64,000 nt of DNA. It comes from Mesorhizobium sp. 65-26. GTDB lineage: Bacteria; Pseudomonadota; Alphaproteobacteria; Rhizobiales; Rhizobiaceae. The notes under the pieces are model-generated. The model was not told the DNA's origin, ran no database searches, and saw only the letters and a program-made list of their open reading frames with translations. This document shows positions 33,332-43,492 of the stretch, one piece after another (positions within the stretch are counted from its first letter, which is position 1; each line of letters begins with the position of its first letter). A program made the translations under genes and the position numbers. Where the stretch lies: NCBI GenBank assembly GCA_001899205.1, contig MKVL01000010.1, positions 988,738 to 1,052,737 on the forward strand, read 5' to 3'.

Positions 33332-34561
33332 ATGGACATGAAACCGCGTGAAGGTGGGCTGACGCCTGATAACAGCCGATCGGAAACGCCACCCGGTCTT
33401 TCACCCTCCACGGCGCTGCTGTTCGCGGTCGCCTGCGGCCTGAGCGTCGCCAATGTCTATTTCGCGCATCCGCTGCTTGATGCCATGGCGCGGGACTTTT
33501 CCATCGATCCGGGCTCGGTCGGCATCGTGGTGACGGTGACGCAGGTGGGCTACGCGCTGGGCCTGTTCTTCATCGTGCCGCTCGGCGATCTCCTCGATCG
33601 TCGACGGCTGATCGTCGCGCAGGCAGTGCTCTCCAGCCTGGCGCTTGTCGCCGTAGGGTTCTCGTCGAACACGGCGATGCTGCTGGCGAGCCTCGCTGCG
33701 GTCGGCCTGCTCGCCGTGGTCGTGCAAGTCCTGGTCGCCTACGCAGCCGACTTGGCCGTGCCCTCGGAAAGGGGCAGGGCGGTCGGCACCGTCACCAGCG
33801 GCGTCATCCTCGGCATCCTGCTCGCGCGCTTCGTCTCGGGGCTGGTCGCGGATATCGCCGGCTGGCGCTCGGTCTACGTCATGTCGGCCGTACTCACGCT
33901 CGCCATGGCGGCAATCCTCTTCCGAATTCTGCCGGCGCAGGAGCCGAACCGGCCGCGCACATCCTATCCGCGCCTTCTAGGCTCCGTGCTGCTGCTGTTC
34001 GTGGACGAGCCGCTGTTGCGGGTGCGCGCCGTGTTCGCGATGCTGATTTTCGCCAGTTTCAACGTGCTATGGGCGCCGCTCGTGCTGCCGCTGGCGGCGC
34101 CGCCGTTTTCATTGTCGCACACCGAGATCGGGCTCTTCGGCCTGGCCGGCGTCGTCGGCGCGCTGGGCGCGCGCTGGACCGGAATGCTGGTCGATCGCGG
34201 CAGAGGGCAACTGGTCACCGGTCTCTGCCTGCTGCTGATGACCGCGGCCTGGCTGCCGATCGCCTTCATGGGCATGTCGCTGTGGTGGCTGGTGCTGGGC
34301 ATCATCATGCTCGACCTGGCCATTCAGGCCGTCCATGTCACCAGTCAAAGCCTGCTCTTCGCCCGGCGCCCCGATGCGCGCAGCCGGCTGGTCGGCGGCT
34401 ACATGATCTTCTATTCGCTGGGCAGCGCCCTGGGCTCGATCGCCTCGACCATGACCTATGCCGCCTGGGGCTGGACCGGTGTCTGTGTCCTTGGCGCGGC
34501 CCTCGGCTTGACGGCGCTCGCAATCTGGGCGGCGACGCTTGGCGTCGGGCGCCAGCCCTGA
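33332..34561 (+). CDS. MFS transporter, probable drug or metabolite exporter
   Basis: The 409-residue protein has twelve predicted helices and the MFS loop PLGDLLDRRRLIVAQAVLSS. VANVYFAHPLLDAMARDF near the start is typical of the YnfM/YgaY-like exporter group. ATG 33332 has GGAGAG at 10 bases upstream; the same frame is open further back but overlaps the divergent HxlR gene. Regulation by HxlR is inferred from the paired operator motif. Substrate unknown. Confidence 0.87.
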   Translation: MDMKPREGGLTPDNSRSETPPGLSPSTALLFAVACGLSVANVYFAHPLLDAMARDFSIDPGSVGIVVTVTQVGYALGLFFIVPLGDLLDRRRLIVAQAVLSSLALVAVGFSSNTAMLLASLAAVGLLAVVVQVLVAYAADLAVPSERGRAVGTVTSGVILGILLARFVSGLVADIAGWRSVYVMSAVLTLAMAAILFRILPAQEPNRPRTSYPRLLGSVLLLFVDEPLLRVRAVFAMLIFASFNVLWAPLVLPLAAPPFSLSHTEIGLFGLAGVVGALGARWTGMLVDRGRGQLVTGLCLLLMTAAWLPIAFMGMSLWWLVLGIIMLDLAIQAVHVTSQSLLFARRPDARSRLVGGYMIFYSLGSALGSIASTMTYAAWGWTGVCVLGAALGLTALAIWAATLGVGRQP

Positions 34562-35212
34562 CTATTCCGCGTCGATCTGGTTTTGCGGCGCGGCCTTCTG
34601 GAAGGCCGGCAGTTCCATGCAGGCGGCATGGATGCGCGATATGACCGGGTAGGACGCCATGTCGACGCCAAAGCGGGCATTGTTGGTGACCTGGGCGGCC
34701 AGGCAGATATCGGCGAGGCCGGGCACGTCGCCATGGCAGAACCTTCCGGTCTGCGGCGAGGTGGCGAGAATCTTTTCAAGCGGCTGGAAGCCTTCGTTCA
34801 CCCAGTGCCTGAACCAGTTCGCCACATCCTGGTCGCCGGCGCCGAACAGCGCGCGCAGAGAGGTCAGGACGCGCAGATTGTTCACCGGATGGATGTCGCA
34901 GGCGATCATCTGCGACAGCATCCGCACGCGGGCGCGTCCAAGCGCGTCCTTCGGCAGCAGCGGCGGTTCGGGCGCGGTCTCGTCGAGATATTCGATGATC
35001 GCCAGCGATTGGGTGAGCAGCGTGCCGTCATCCAGCACCAGCGCGGGCACCAGCCCCTGCGGGTTGACCGCGAGATAGGCGGGCTCCAGATGCTCGCCGT
35101 GGCGCAGGTGATGCGGCACGTACTGATAGGAAAGCGCCTTCATCTCCAGCGCGATCCGCACCCGGTAGGACGTCGAGGAGCGATAGTAGTTGTGAAGGAT
35201 CAACTCGCTCAT
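34562..35212 (-). CDS. Maleylpyruvate/maleylacetoacetate isomerase (zeta-class GST)
   Basis: The 216-residue protein is a zeta-class glutathione transferase: NYYRSSTSYRVRIALEMKAL (8-27, with the active-site SSTSYR) and NPQGLVPALVLDDG. It isomerises maleylpyruvate or maleylacetoacetate to the fumaryl form using glutathione. The ATG at 35212 overlaps the stop of the upstream FAH-family gene by four bases. With a 231-residue FAH partner, the gentisate route (maleylpyruvate) is likelier than tyrosine breakdown; a maiA name would also be defensible. Confidence 0.87.
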   Translation of the reverse strand: MSELILHNYYRSSTSYRVRIALEMKALSYQYVPHHLRHGEHLEPAYLAVNPQGLVPALVLDDGTLLTQSLAIIEYLDETAPEPPLLPKDALGRARVRMLSQMIACDIHPVNNLRVLTSLRALFGAGDQDVANWFRHWVNEGFQPLEKILATSPQTGRFCHGDVPGLADICLAAQVTNNARFGVDMASYPVISRIHAACMELPAFQKAAPQNQIDAE

Positions 35213-35904
35213 GACGACGGTCCCAGGGTCAGCCGTATTTCGCCGACACCGTCCACGCCTCCGCTTATCACGTCGCCCGCCGCGAGTGCTCCGACGCCGG
35301 CCGGCGTGCCGGTGAAGATGAGGTCGCCTGGCTGCAGCTCGACGGCATCGCTGCATATCGAGACGACGTCGGCCACCGGCCAGATCAGTTCGGCGAGGTC
35401 GCCATCCTGTTTGACCGTGCCGTTGACGGCGAGCCAGATGCGGCCCTTCTGCGGATGGCCGGATATGCTGACTGGAACGATCGGCCCGCAGGGAGCGGAG
35501 CGGTCGAATGCCTTCGACCAGTCCCACGGCCGCGCCGCCTTCTTGGCCTCGTCCTGCAGGTCGCGGCGGGTGAGGTCGATGCCAACGCCGTAGCCCCAGA
35601 CATGGTCCGGCGCCCGTTCGCGCGGAATGCGGAAGCCAGCCTTGCCGATGGCCACGACCAGTTCGATCTCGTGGTGCAGGTTCTTCGTCAGCGCGGGGTA
35701 GGGGATGGTGCTGTCCGAGTCGACCACCGCATCGCCGGGCTTGGTGAAGAAGAAGGGCGGATCGCGTTCGTCATTGCCCAGTTCGCGCGCATGCGCGGCA
35801 TAGTTCCTGCCGACGCAAAAGATCCGTCGCACGGGAAAGCGCTCGGTCGAATTCGCCACGGCGACCGAAGGCGTTGCGGGCGGGGGAATGATGAAGCTCG
35901 TCAT
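35209..35904 (-). CDS. Fumarylacetoacetate hydrolase family protein, probable fumarylpyruvate hydrolase
   Basis: The 231-residue protein has the FAH fold metal motif: FCVGRNYAAHARELGN, the acid ligands in NLHHEIELVVAIGK, and GYGVGIDLTRRDLQDEAKKAARPWDWSKAFD. Short forms of this size cleave fumarylpyruvate to fumarate and pyruvate; true fumarylacetoacetase is about 420 residues. ATG 35904 gives the usual length. It overlaps the isomerase gene by four bases, so the two enzymes are made together. A gentisate dioxygenase is not in the window. Confidence 0.88.
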   Translation of the reverse strand: MTSFIIPPPATPSVAVANSTERFPVRRIFCVGRNYAAHARELGNDERDPPFFFTKPGDAVVDSDSTIPYPALTKNLHHEIELVVAIGKAGFRIPRERAPDHVWGYGVGIDLTRRDLQDEAKKAARPWDWSKAFDRSAPCGPIVPVSISGHPQKGRIWLAVNGTVKQDGDLAELIWPVADVVSICSDAVELQPGDLIFTGTPAGVGALAAGDVISGGVDGVGEIRLTLGPSS

Positions 35905-36123
35905 GCGTAATCTCTGCTTTGGGCTGATCGGCCGGCACATTCGACCGATTTGAGGCGGCCGACAAGGCATGGTGTTTCAAAAGGATGGGCGCAGCCGGCC
36001 TGAATGCCGACGCGTCGATACCGCAAATCGTTCGTGCGACGGGGTGTCCGGCGCTGTACTATTTGGCAATAATCTGACCATGGTCGGCGAGACTATTGTG
36101 GCGTGGCAAGAGACTTGAGCCTG

Positions 36124-36807
36124 ATGACTTCGACCAGCGATCGCGCCCGCTTCCTGATCATCGACGATCACCCGCTGTTTCGCGAGGCGCTGCACAGCGC
36201 CGTGCAGATGGCCTATCCCGATGTCGACACGGTGGAGGCGCGTTCGATCGCCGAGGCACTCGGCCTGCTTGCCGATGCCAAGCCTTTCGATCTGGCCCTG
36301 CTCGACCTGAGCATGCCCGACGTGCACGGCTTCGATGGGCTGCTGCAGCTTCGTACCCGCTATCCGCGGCTGCCGGTGGTGATCGTGTCGGGATATGAGG
36401 AGCCCAAGATCATTTCCGAGGCGCTGTCCTATGGCGCTGCCGGCTTCATCCCGAAATCGGCGCGCAAGAGCGACCTCGCGGTCGCCATACGCGCGGTGAT
36501 GGATGGCGCCGTCTATGTGCCGGAAACCTACAAGGCGCAGCCGGCCGATGCCGACAGCGTCGACCGGGCCGACATGGTGCAGCGCCTGTCGACGCTGACG
36601 CCGCAGCAATTGCGCGTGCTGCAGATGCTCCGCCAGGGCCTGCTCAACAAGCAGATCGCTTATGAGCTTCAGGTCGGCGAGACGACGGTCAAGGCGCATG
36701 TCTCGGAAATCCTGCGCAAGCTCAACGTCTACAGCCGCACGCAGGCGGTGATAGAGGTTTCGAAGCTCGACAATGCGGAACTGTTTCGCGACCAGGCGGG
36801 GTTCTGA
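36124..36807 (+). CDS. LuxR/NarL-type response regulator
   Basis: The 227-residue protein has an N-terminal receiver domain with acidic pocket Asp14-Asp15, phosphoacceptor Asp61 (LLDLSMPD) and the conserved Lys in GFIPKSA, then a LuxR helix-turn-helix (LTPQQLRVLQMLRQGLLNKQIAYELQVGETTVKAHVSEILRKL). ATG 36124 is used; a GTG at 36103 adds seven residues. It converges with a hybrid histidine kinase 30 bases away, which probably phosphorylates it. The ErbR/AgmR regulators of alcohol oxidation have this architecture. Confidence 0.88.
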   Translation: MTSTSDRARFLIIDDHPLFREALHSAVQMAYPDVDTVEARSIAEALGLLADAKPFDLALLDLSMPDVHGFDGLLQLRTRYPRLPVVIVSGYEEPKIISEALSYGAAGFIPKSARKSDLAVAIRAVMDGAVYVPETYKAQPADADSVDRADMVQRLSTLTPQQLRVLQMLRQGLLNKQIAYELQVGETTVKAHVSEILRKLNVYSRTQAVIEVSKLDNAELFRDQAGF

Positions 36808-36837
36808 AAGACCAATCCACTCCACTGGAGGGGTCTA

Positions 36838-38178
36838 TTAAGCCAGCAGATGCGCCAGCAGCGCTCTCAACTGCGCCGGTTTGAGCGGCTTGCGCATCAG
36901 TTCGATGCCGGCCGCGCGAGCTGCCCTGGCGACCGGCTCGGAGCCGTCGGCGGTCACGATCAGCGCCGGCACCGGACGGCCGAGATAGTCGCGCACTTCG
37001 GCAATCGTGGCGGTGCCGAGGTCGCCGCCGTCGAGATGCTGGTCGGCGATGACGATATCCGGCACCCAGTCCGTGTCGCCGAGCATGTCGAGCGCGTCGT
37101 CGGTGGAGGTTGCCGCGCGCACGTCGCACTGCCAGCGCTCGAGCAGGAAGGTCATCGCCTTCAACACCTCGGCGTCGTTCTCCACCAGAAGCACCTTGGT
37201 GCCGAACAGGCCGTAGCCGCGCGGCCGGTCCATGTCGGCCGTTGCGGCGAGCGTGTCGGCGGGTACGCCGAAGCCCACGGGCACGTCGATGTGGAAGATC
37301 GTGCCGCGCCCGACACGCGACGAGAAGGTCACGGGATGGCCGAGCGCGCCGGCCATGCGGCGCACGATGGCGAGCCCCAGTCCGAGCCCTCCGCCGGCAA
37401 GCTCAGCATCGGCCGACAGCGTGCCGCGGTGGAATTCCTCGAAGACGGCGTCACGCTGGTCGTTGGGGATGCCGCAGCCCGTGTCTGCGACGTCGATGCG
37501 GATGATGTCGCCGCGGTGGCGCGTGCCGACCAGCACGCCGCCCGAGCGGGTGTAGCGCAGCGCGTTGGACAGGATGTTCTGCAGGATGCGGCGCAGCAGC
37601 GTGCGGTCGGAACGCACCACGGCGTTGACCGGGCGGAACTTCAACGACAGGCCCTTCATCGCCGCCATGGGCTGGAAATCCGAACGCAGCGACGAAAACA
37701 GCGTCTCCAGGCTGACATCGCCGATCTCAGGCTGCACCACGCCGGCGTCGAGCTTGGAGATGTCGAGCAGCGTCCGCAGCAGATCCTCCATGGTTTCCAG
37801 CGAGCGCTCGACCTGGTGCACCAGCTTGCGGCCTTCCTCGCTGGTCTGCACCTCGGCCAGCGCTGACACGGAAAGATGCGCGGCATTCAGCGGCTGCAGC
37901 ACGTCATGGCTGGCGGCGGCCAGGAACCGCGTCTTGGAAAGGTTGGCCTGCTCGGCGATCTCCTTGGCGGCGACGAGGTCGATGTTGGACTGCTCCAGCC
38001 GGCGCAGGGTCGAATGCAATTCCTCGGTGCGCCGGCGCACGCGGTTCTCCAGAGAAATCGCGGTCTGGAACAGCGAGAAGGCATTGCCCTGCTGGTCCAT
38101 AGAGCGCTCGACGCGGCTGACCAGCGCGGCGTTGATCTTCTTCAGCCGATCGATATCGGTGATGTCCTTGAGCGGCAT
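36838..38178 (-). CDS. Hybrid histidine kinase, NahK/ErcS'-like
   Basis: The 446-residue protein has no membrane helix. A coiled N-terminal region (about 15-80) leads into the dimerisation domain with His91 in FLAAASHDVLQPLNAA, a catalytic ATPase domain (NALRYT, ADTGCGIP, GGGLGLGLAIV), and a C-terminal receiver with phosphoacceptor Asp in VIADQHLDGG. The HDxLQPLNA box is the one found in NahK and ErcS'. With no sensor domain of its own it probably gets its input from the FIST protein encoded 2 bases upstream. Confidence 0.88.
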   Translation of the reverse strand: MPLKDITDIDRLKKINAALVSRVERSMDQQGNAFSLFQTAISLENRVRRRTEELHSTLRRLEQSNIDLVAAKEIAEQANLSKTRFLAAASHDVLQPLNAAHLSVSALAEVQTSEEGRKLVHQVERSLETMEDLLRTLLDISKLDAGVVQPEIGDVSLETLFSSLRSDFQPMAAMKGLSLKFRPVNAVVRSDRTLLRRILQNILSNALRYTRSGGVLVGTRHRGDIIRIDVADTGCGIPNDQRDAVFEEFHRGTLSADAELAGGGLGLGLAIVRRMAGALGHPVTFSSRVGRGTIFHIDVPVGFGVPADTLAATADMDRPRGYGLFGTKVLLVENDAEVLKAMTFLLERWQCDVRAATSTDDALDMLGDTDWVPDIVIADQHLDGGDLGTATIAEVRDYLGRPVPALIVTADGSEPVARAARAAGIELMRKPLKPAQLRALLAHLLA

Positions 38179-38180
38179 GG

Positions 38181-39419
38181 TTACTCCGCCGCCTGGCGCT
38201 CGCCGAAGGCGATGCCGGTGAAGGTCTGGTTGAGGTGCATCGAACGGTACTGCTCACCATAAGTGCCGAAGCCGACGACCCGGTTGGTCCTGTAGAGTTC
38301 GGAAATATCGCGGAAGACCTGGCGGTTTCGTGCGTCCAGGCGGCGCAGCACGCAATCGAAGCCGAGGATCATGTCGATGCCGCCGAGGCGGTCCTCGACG
38401 TCCTGGAAGGCGGCGCGCGTCGATTCGACCATGCTCTTCGGCTGCGCGATCGACAGAACCACACCATCGTCGATGGCGCAGAAGAACGACAGCGAGCCGT
38501 CGGCGTGCATGCGCTGGATCGAGCGGCAATAATATTCGCCGCCGACCTTCACCACCACCGGATGCGAAGCGAAGCTGAGCGGCGTCAGCGTGCGGTGCTC
38601 GATGCCGACCGAGGCGGCATATTCCTCGGCGGCGTTGACGGCATTGAACTCATGCACGATGCGGTGATCGGGGTCGGATGCCGTCACCACCAGCTTCTCG
38701 TCCGTCGGCACGAAATTGTCGGTCTTGAAGACGTGGAAGGGAACCTCGGTCGCCACCAGCACGACGACGGCGCTGTCGGAGGACACACGGCCGTTGGAAA
38801 TGAGCCGCGTGGTTTCGAACTTCAGGTCGTCGCCGGCCGAGCCGCCGATCAGCGGGATGTCGTCCAGTCCCCAATGGATGGCTGACGTCACCGCTTCCTC
38901 GGCATAGGACAAGCCATCGATGAAGCAGAGGGCGAATGTGCACTTGCCCCGCTGGCCGTCGACCTGCCCGCGCAGCAAGCGTTTCAGCGCCTCGACCTCG
39001 CCCGTGATCCTGTCCATGCCGGAACTGGAAAGCCCGTCGATCATCGTGCTGACCACGGTGAAGGAGGCGGAGGGAAGCAGCATTGCCAGCAGGTGGCCTT
39101 CCTCCAGGCCCTGCGGCGTTATTTCCCCGGCCGTCGAACAGCCGGCGTGGCGAAGCGATGGCGCGTGCGTCTTCAGTGCTCGCGACAGCGCACCGGCGTC
39201 CACTAGGCTCTGGGAGAAGAAGAACAACGCAAAGCCGGCGCCGATGGCATCGGCTTCCGCCGCCACGGCGCGGGCGAAGGCTTCGGTGTCGGGTTCATCG
39301 GTGGTGAGCGCCGACAGGCCGCAAGCATAGCGCGTCCTCGAACTGGCCAGAGGCTTCCTCCTGCATCTCCTCCGACGCTCATTGTTGTGCACGTCGCAGC
39401 GCGCGGGCGTCGCGGTCAT
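38181..39419 (-). CDS. FIST domain sensor protein, NosP-like
   Basis: The roughly 410-residue protein carries a FIST_N domain (HAGCSTAGEITPQGLEEGHLLAMLLPS and GLDDIPLIGGSAGDDLKFETT) and a FIST_C domain ending NRVVGFGTYGEQYRSMHLNQTFTGIAFGE. FIST proteins bind small ligands or haem; NosP of Pseudomonas is a nitric-oxide-binding FIST protein that regulates the adjacent kinase NahK. The start is uncertain: ATG 39419 is used, but a CTG about 75 bases further in has a good AGGAGG upstream. The kinase gene follows after 2 bases. Confidence 0.82.
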   Translation of the reverse strand: MTATPARCDVHNNERRRRCRRKPLASSRTRYACGLSALTTDEPDTEAFARAVAAEADAIGAGFALFFFSQSLVDAGALSRALKTHAPSLRHAGCSTAGEITPQGLEEGHLLAMLLPSASFTVVSTMIDGLSSSGMDRITGEVEALKRLLRGQVDGQRGKCTFALCFIDGLSYAEEAVTSAIHWGLDDIPLIGGSAGDDLKFETTRLISNGRVSSDSAVVVLVATEVPFHVFKTDNFVPTDEKLVVTASDPDHRIVHEFNAVNAAEEYAASVGIEHRTLTPLSFASHPVVVKVGGEYYCRSIQRMHADGSLSFFCAIDDGVVLSIAQPKSMVESTRAAFQDVEDRLGGIDMILGFDCVLRRLDARNRQVFRDISELYRTNRVVGFGTYGEQYRSMHLNQTFTGIAFGERQAAE

Positions 39420-39655
39420 TGTTGTCCCGGCGCGATGCTTTGGCAATGGGGCGGCGCAGCGCGCCATGACCGAAAGTACAATGCGGGCCTTCCGCGTCGC
39501 GCTGTCCTTCGAGCGTTGTGCGGTATAAGAATAACGGTGACTGTTTGTTTCTGCGCAATTCCGGGTGGAGAAACCGTTGCACCCTCTCCTGGGATTGCTC
39601 GTGGCCAGCCGGCATCGGCGGCAAGACGACCAAGGTTGATACCCAGGGAGGATAC

Positions 39656-40154
<499 letters not shown>

Positions 40155-40156
<2 letters not shown>

Positions 40157-40246
40157 GGAGTAGGTATCAGGCAATAGGGATTAGGCCAAACGGCGATACC
40201 GCCTTGGGCCGCTCGCTACTGCCCAACCCCTACTGCCTATTCCCTT
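40155..40246. repeat. Imperfect inverted repeat between coxS and coxL
   Basis: The left part reads AGGGAGTAGGTATCAGGCAA and so on; the right part is its approximate reverse complement (AAGGGAATAGGCAGTAGGGG on the other strand). The GGGA/TAGG/AGG/TAG blocks line up across about 30 bases on each side, with a central GGCGATACCGCC hairpin. It resembles GTAGGG-type repeats seen between rhizobial genes, by recollection. It starts at the coxS stop and ends just before the coxL Shine-Dalgarno site. Confidence 0.65.
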
Positions 40247-40265
40247 AATTTCCGGAGGAAATTCC

Positions 40266-42614
40266 ATGGGTATCGAAGGCGTTGGCGCGCGCGTAACGCG
40301 CAAGGAAGACAAGAGATTCATCACCGGTGCCGGCCGCTATGTCGACGACATGGTGGTTCCCGGCATGAAGCACGCGGTGTTCGTGCGCAGTCCGCACGCG
40401 CATGCGCAGATCAAGAAGATCGACGTCAAGCAGGCACAGGGCATGCCCGGCGTCATCGGCGTGCTGACCGGCAAGGAACTGAAGGCCGACGGCATCGGCA
40501 ACCTCATCTGCGGCTGGATGATCCACTCCAAGGATGGCTCGCCGATGAAGATGGGCGCATGGTCGCCGCTGGCCGTCGACAAGGTTCGCTATGTCGGCGA
40601 CGCCGTCGTCATCGTCGTGGCGGAAACCAAGGGCCAGGCGCGCGACGCGGCGGAAGCGGTCGAGATCACCTACAAGGAACTGAAGCCGGTGGTCGACGCC
40701 GTGAAGGCGCTGGAGAAGGGCGCCCCGCAGCTTCACCCGGAGGCCGAGAACAACCTGATCTTCGACTGGGAGATCGGCGATGCCAAGGCCACCGACGCGG
40801 CGATCAAGGCAGCCGCCCACGTCACCCGCATGAAGATCGTCAACAACCGGCTGGTTCCCAACGCCATGGAGCCGCGCGCCGCGCTCGGCCATTACGACAA
40901 GGCCGAGGACCACTACACCTGCTGGACCACCTCGCAGAACCCGCACGTGGCCCGCCTGGTGATGAGCGCCTTCTACAACATCGCTCCCGAGAACAAGCTG
41001 CGCGTGATCGCGCCCGATGTCGGCGGCGGCTTCGGCTCGAAGATCTACATCTATCCGGAAGAGATCGTCTGTCTATGGGCCTCGAAGAAGACCGGCGTGC
41101 CGGTCAAATGGGTGGCCGACCGCACCGAGAGCTTCCTGTCCGACGCGCATGGCCGCGACCATGTGTCGATGGTCGAGATGGCTTTCGACAAGGACAACAG
41201 GATCACCGGACTGAAGGTCGACACGATCGCCAATCTCGGCGCCTATATGTCGCTGTTCTCGTCCTGCGTGCCGACCTATCTCTACGCCACGCTGCTGTCG
41301 GGCCAATACAACATACCGGCGATCCACGCCAATGTGCGTACGGTCTACACCAACACGGCGCCTGTCGACGCCTATCGCGGGGCAGGGCGGCCCGAGGCCA
41401 CATACCTGCTGGAGCGCACGGTGGAGGTCGCGGCGCGCGAGCTCGGCGTTTCGCCCGCCGAACTGAGGCGCAAGAACTTCATCACTTCCTTCCCGCACCA
41501 GACGCCGGTCATCATGAACTACGACGCCGGCGACTACGCGGCCTCGCTCGACGCGGCGATGAAGGCGGCCGACTATGCCGGCTTCCCGAAGCGCAAGGCC
41601 GAGGCCGCCAAGCAGGGCAAGCTGCGCGGCATCGGTATGAGCAACTACATCGAGGCCTGCGGCATCGCGCCCTCGGCCGCGGTCGGTTCGCTCGGCGCCG
41701 GCGTCGGCCTTTGGGAAAGCGCCGAGGTGCGGGTCAACGCGGTTGGAACGATCGAAGTGCTGACTGGCTCGCACAGCCATGGCCAGGGCCATGAGACGAC
41801 GTTCGCGCAGTTGGTCAACCAGCGCTTCGGCGTGCCGATCGACAGCGTCTCGATCGTCCATGGCGACACCGACAAGGTGCAGATGGGCATGGGTACCTAC
41901 GGCTCACGCTCGGGCGCCGTCGGCATGTCGGCCGTCGCCAAGGCGCTCGACAAGGTCGAGGCCAAGGCCAAGAAGATCGCAGCGCACCTGCTCGAGGCCG
42001 ACGAGGGCGATATCGTCATCGAGAATGGCGCATTGAAAGTGGCCGGCACCGACAAGAACGTGCCGTGGTTCCAGATGGCGCTCGCCGCCTACACTGCGCA
42101 TAACCTGCCGTCCGGCATGGAGCCCGGGCTGAAGGAGACGGCCTTCTACGACCCGTCCAATTTCACCTTCCCGGCGGGCTGCTACATCTGCGAGGTCGAG
42201 ATCGATCCCGAGACCGGCCTGACGGAGATCGTCCAGTTCGTCGCGGCCGACGATTTCGGCAACATCATCAACCCGATGATCGTCGAAGGCCAGGTGCATG
42301 GCGGCATCGCGCAAGGCGTCGGCCAGGCCCTGCTGGAGGGCGCCCATTACGACTCCAGCGGGCAGCTCCTGACGGCGAGCTACATGGACTACACCATGCC
42401 GCGCGCCGGCGACCTGCCGTCGTTCAAGGTCTCGACCTCGAACACGCCGTGCCCCGGCAATCCGCTCGGCATCAAGGGTTGCGGCGAGGCGGGCGCCATC
42501 GGTTCGCCGCCGGCGGTCATCAACGCCATCACCGACGCGATCGGCATCGCCGACATCGCCATGCCGGCCTCGCCGTCGACGGTCTGGGCTGCCATCCGAG
42601 CCAAGAAGCACTGA
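40266..42614 (+). CDS. coxL: CO dehydrogenase-like large (molybdenum) subunit, form II
   Basis: The 782-residue protein is a molybdenum hydroxylase large subunit with [17 protein letters not shown], the active-site loop AYRGAGR (369-375), and the catalytic Glu741 in [14 protein letters not shown]. The loop AYRGAGR marks form II; form I CO dehydrogenases have a Cys-containing AYxCSFR. Form II enzymes may oxidise CO slowly or act on other small substrates. GGAGGAAA lies upstream of the ATG. It needs a molybdopterin cytosine dinucleotide cofactor. Confidence 0.93.
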   Translation: MGIEGVGARVTRKEDKRFITGAGRYVDDMVVPGMKHAVFVRSPHAHAQIKKIDVKQAQGMPGVIGVLTGKELKADGIGNLICGWMIHSKDGSPMKMGAWSPLAVDKVRYVGDAVVIVVAETKGQARDAAEAVEITYKELKPVVDAVKALEKGAPQLHPEAENNLIFDWEIGDAKATDAAIKAAAHVTRMKIVNNRLVPNAMEPRAALGHYDKAEDHYTCWTTSQNPHVARLVMSAFYNIAPENKLRVIAPDVGGGFGSKIYIYPEEIVCLWASKKTGVPVKWVADRTESFLSDAHGRDHVSMVEMAFDKDNRITGLKVDTIANLGAYMSLFSSCVPTYLYATLLSGQYNIPAIHANVRTVYTNTAPVDAYRGAGRPEATYLLERTVEVAARELGVSPAELRRKNFITSFPHQTPVIMNYDAGDYAASLDAAMKAADYAGFPKRKAEAAKQGKLRGIGMSNYIEACGIAPSAAVGSLGAGVGLWESAEVRVNAVGTIEVLTGSHSHGQGHETTFAQLVNQRFGVPIDSVSIVHGDTDKVQMGMGTYGSRSGAVGMSAVAKALDKVEAKAKKIAAHLLEADEGDIVIENGALKVAGTDKNVPWFQMALAAYTAHNLPSGMEPGLKETAFYDPSNFTFPAGCYICEVEIDPETGLTEIVQFVAADDFGNIINPMIVEGQVHGGIAQGVGQALLEGAHYDSSGQLLTASYMDYTMPRAGDLPSFKVSTSNTPCPGNPLGIKGCGEAGAIGSPPAVINAITDAIGIADIAMPASPSTVWAAIRAKKH

Positions 42615-42625
42615 GGAGGAAAGAG

Positions 42626-43423
42626 ATGTATTCGGTCAACTATCACCGCGCCGCCTCGGTCGCAGACGCCGCCAAGCTCCTGAAGAGTGGCGACGCCAAG
42701 CTGGTTTCCGGCGGCATGACGCTGATCCCGGCGATGAAGACGCGCCTTGCCGCGCCTTCGGATCTGGTCGACCTTGCGCGCATCAAGGAACTGCAAGGCA
42801 TCAAGGTCTCGGGCAAGACGGTGACTATCGGCGCCGGCACCACCCACTACGACGTCTCGCGTGACGAGAAGCTGCGCAAAGTGTGCCCGGCGCTCTCCGA
42901 CCTGGCATCGATGATCGGCGATCCGGCGGTGCGCCATCGTGGCACCATCGGCGGCTCGGTCGCCAACAACGATCCGGCGGCCGACTATCCGGCCGCGCTG
43001 CTGGCATTGGGGGCGACCATCGTCACCAACAAGCGTGAGGTCGCCGCCGACAAGTTCTTCAAGGGCCTGTTCGAAACGGCGCTGAAGGACGGCGAGATCA
43101 TCACGGCGGTGACCTTCACGGCGCCCGCCAAGGCGGCCTACCAGAAGTTCCGCAACCCGGCCTCACGGTACGCCATCGTCGGCGTGTTCGTGGCCAAGGG
43201 CAAGGACGGCGTACGGGTCGCCGTCACAGGGGCGGGCGACGATGGTGTCTTCCGCTCGAAGGAGATCGAGGCGGCGCTGGCCAAACGTTTCGAGGCAGCA
43301 GCCCTTGATGGCATCAAGGTGCCTGCCGGCGCATTGATGACCGACATCCACGCCTCGGCCGACTATCGCGCCAATCTGATCGCCGTGATGGCCAAACGAG
43401 CGGTGGCCGCGGCCAACGCTTGA
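42626..43423 (+). CDS. coxM: CO dehydrogenase-like medium (FAD) subunit
   Basis: The 265-residue protein has the FAD-binding fold of CoxM/xanthine dehydrogenase: KLVSGGMTLIPAMKTRLAAP near the N-terminus and RHRGTIGGSVANNDPAADYP in the middle, both pyrophosphate- and flavin-binding loops. It is the electron exit of the complex. ATG 42626 follows GAGGAGGAAAGAG at a good distance. It is last in the coxSLM operon and is followed by a strong terminator. No coxD, coxE, coxF or coxG maturation gene follows. Confidence 0.93.
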   Translation: MYSVNYHRAASVADAAKLLKSGDAKLVSGGMTLIPAMKTRLAAPSDLVDLARIKELQGIKVSGKTVTIGAGTTHYDVSRDEKLRKVCPALSDLASMIGDPAVRHRGTIGGSVANNDPAADYPAALLALGATIVTNKREVAADKFFKGLFETALKDGEIITAVTFTAPAKAAYQKFRNPASRYAIVGVFVAKGKDGVRVAVTGAGDDGVFRSKEIEAALAKRFEAAALDGIKVPAGALMTDIHASADYRANLIAVMAKRAVAAANA

Positions 43424-43443
43424 GATCGCTGCATGCGTTTTCC

Positions 43444-43471
43444 AAAGGGGGCCACGTGGCCCCCTTTTTTT
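43444..43471. terminator. Bidirectional rho-independent terminator
   Basis: AAAGGGGGCCAC (43444-43455) pairs with GTGGCCCCCTTT and is followed by T bases to 43471, with an A-run on the other side. It separates the convergent coxM and GNAT genes and can stop both. Confidence 0.88.
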
Positions 43472-43492
43472 CGGGAAAGCAGAACGGTTCGA

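Noticed and set aside
36808-36837. A short imperfect stem between the response regulator and kinase genes
   Set aside because: It has mismatches and no T-run, so it cannot be called a terminator with confidence.
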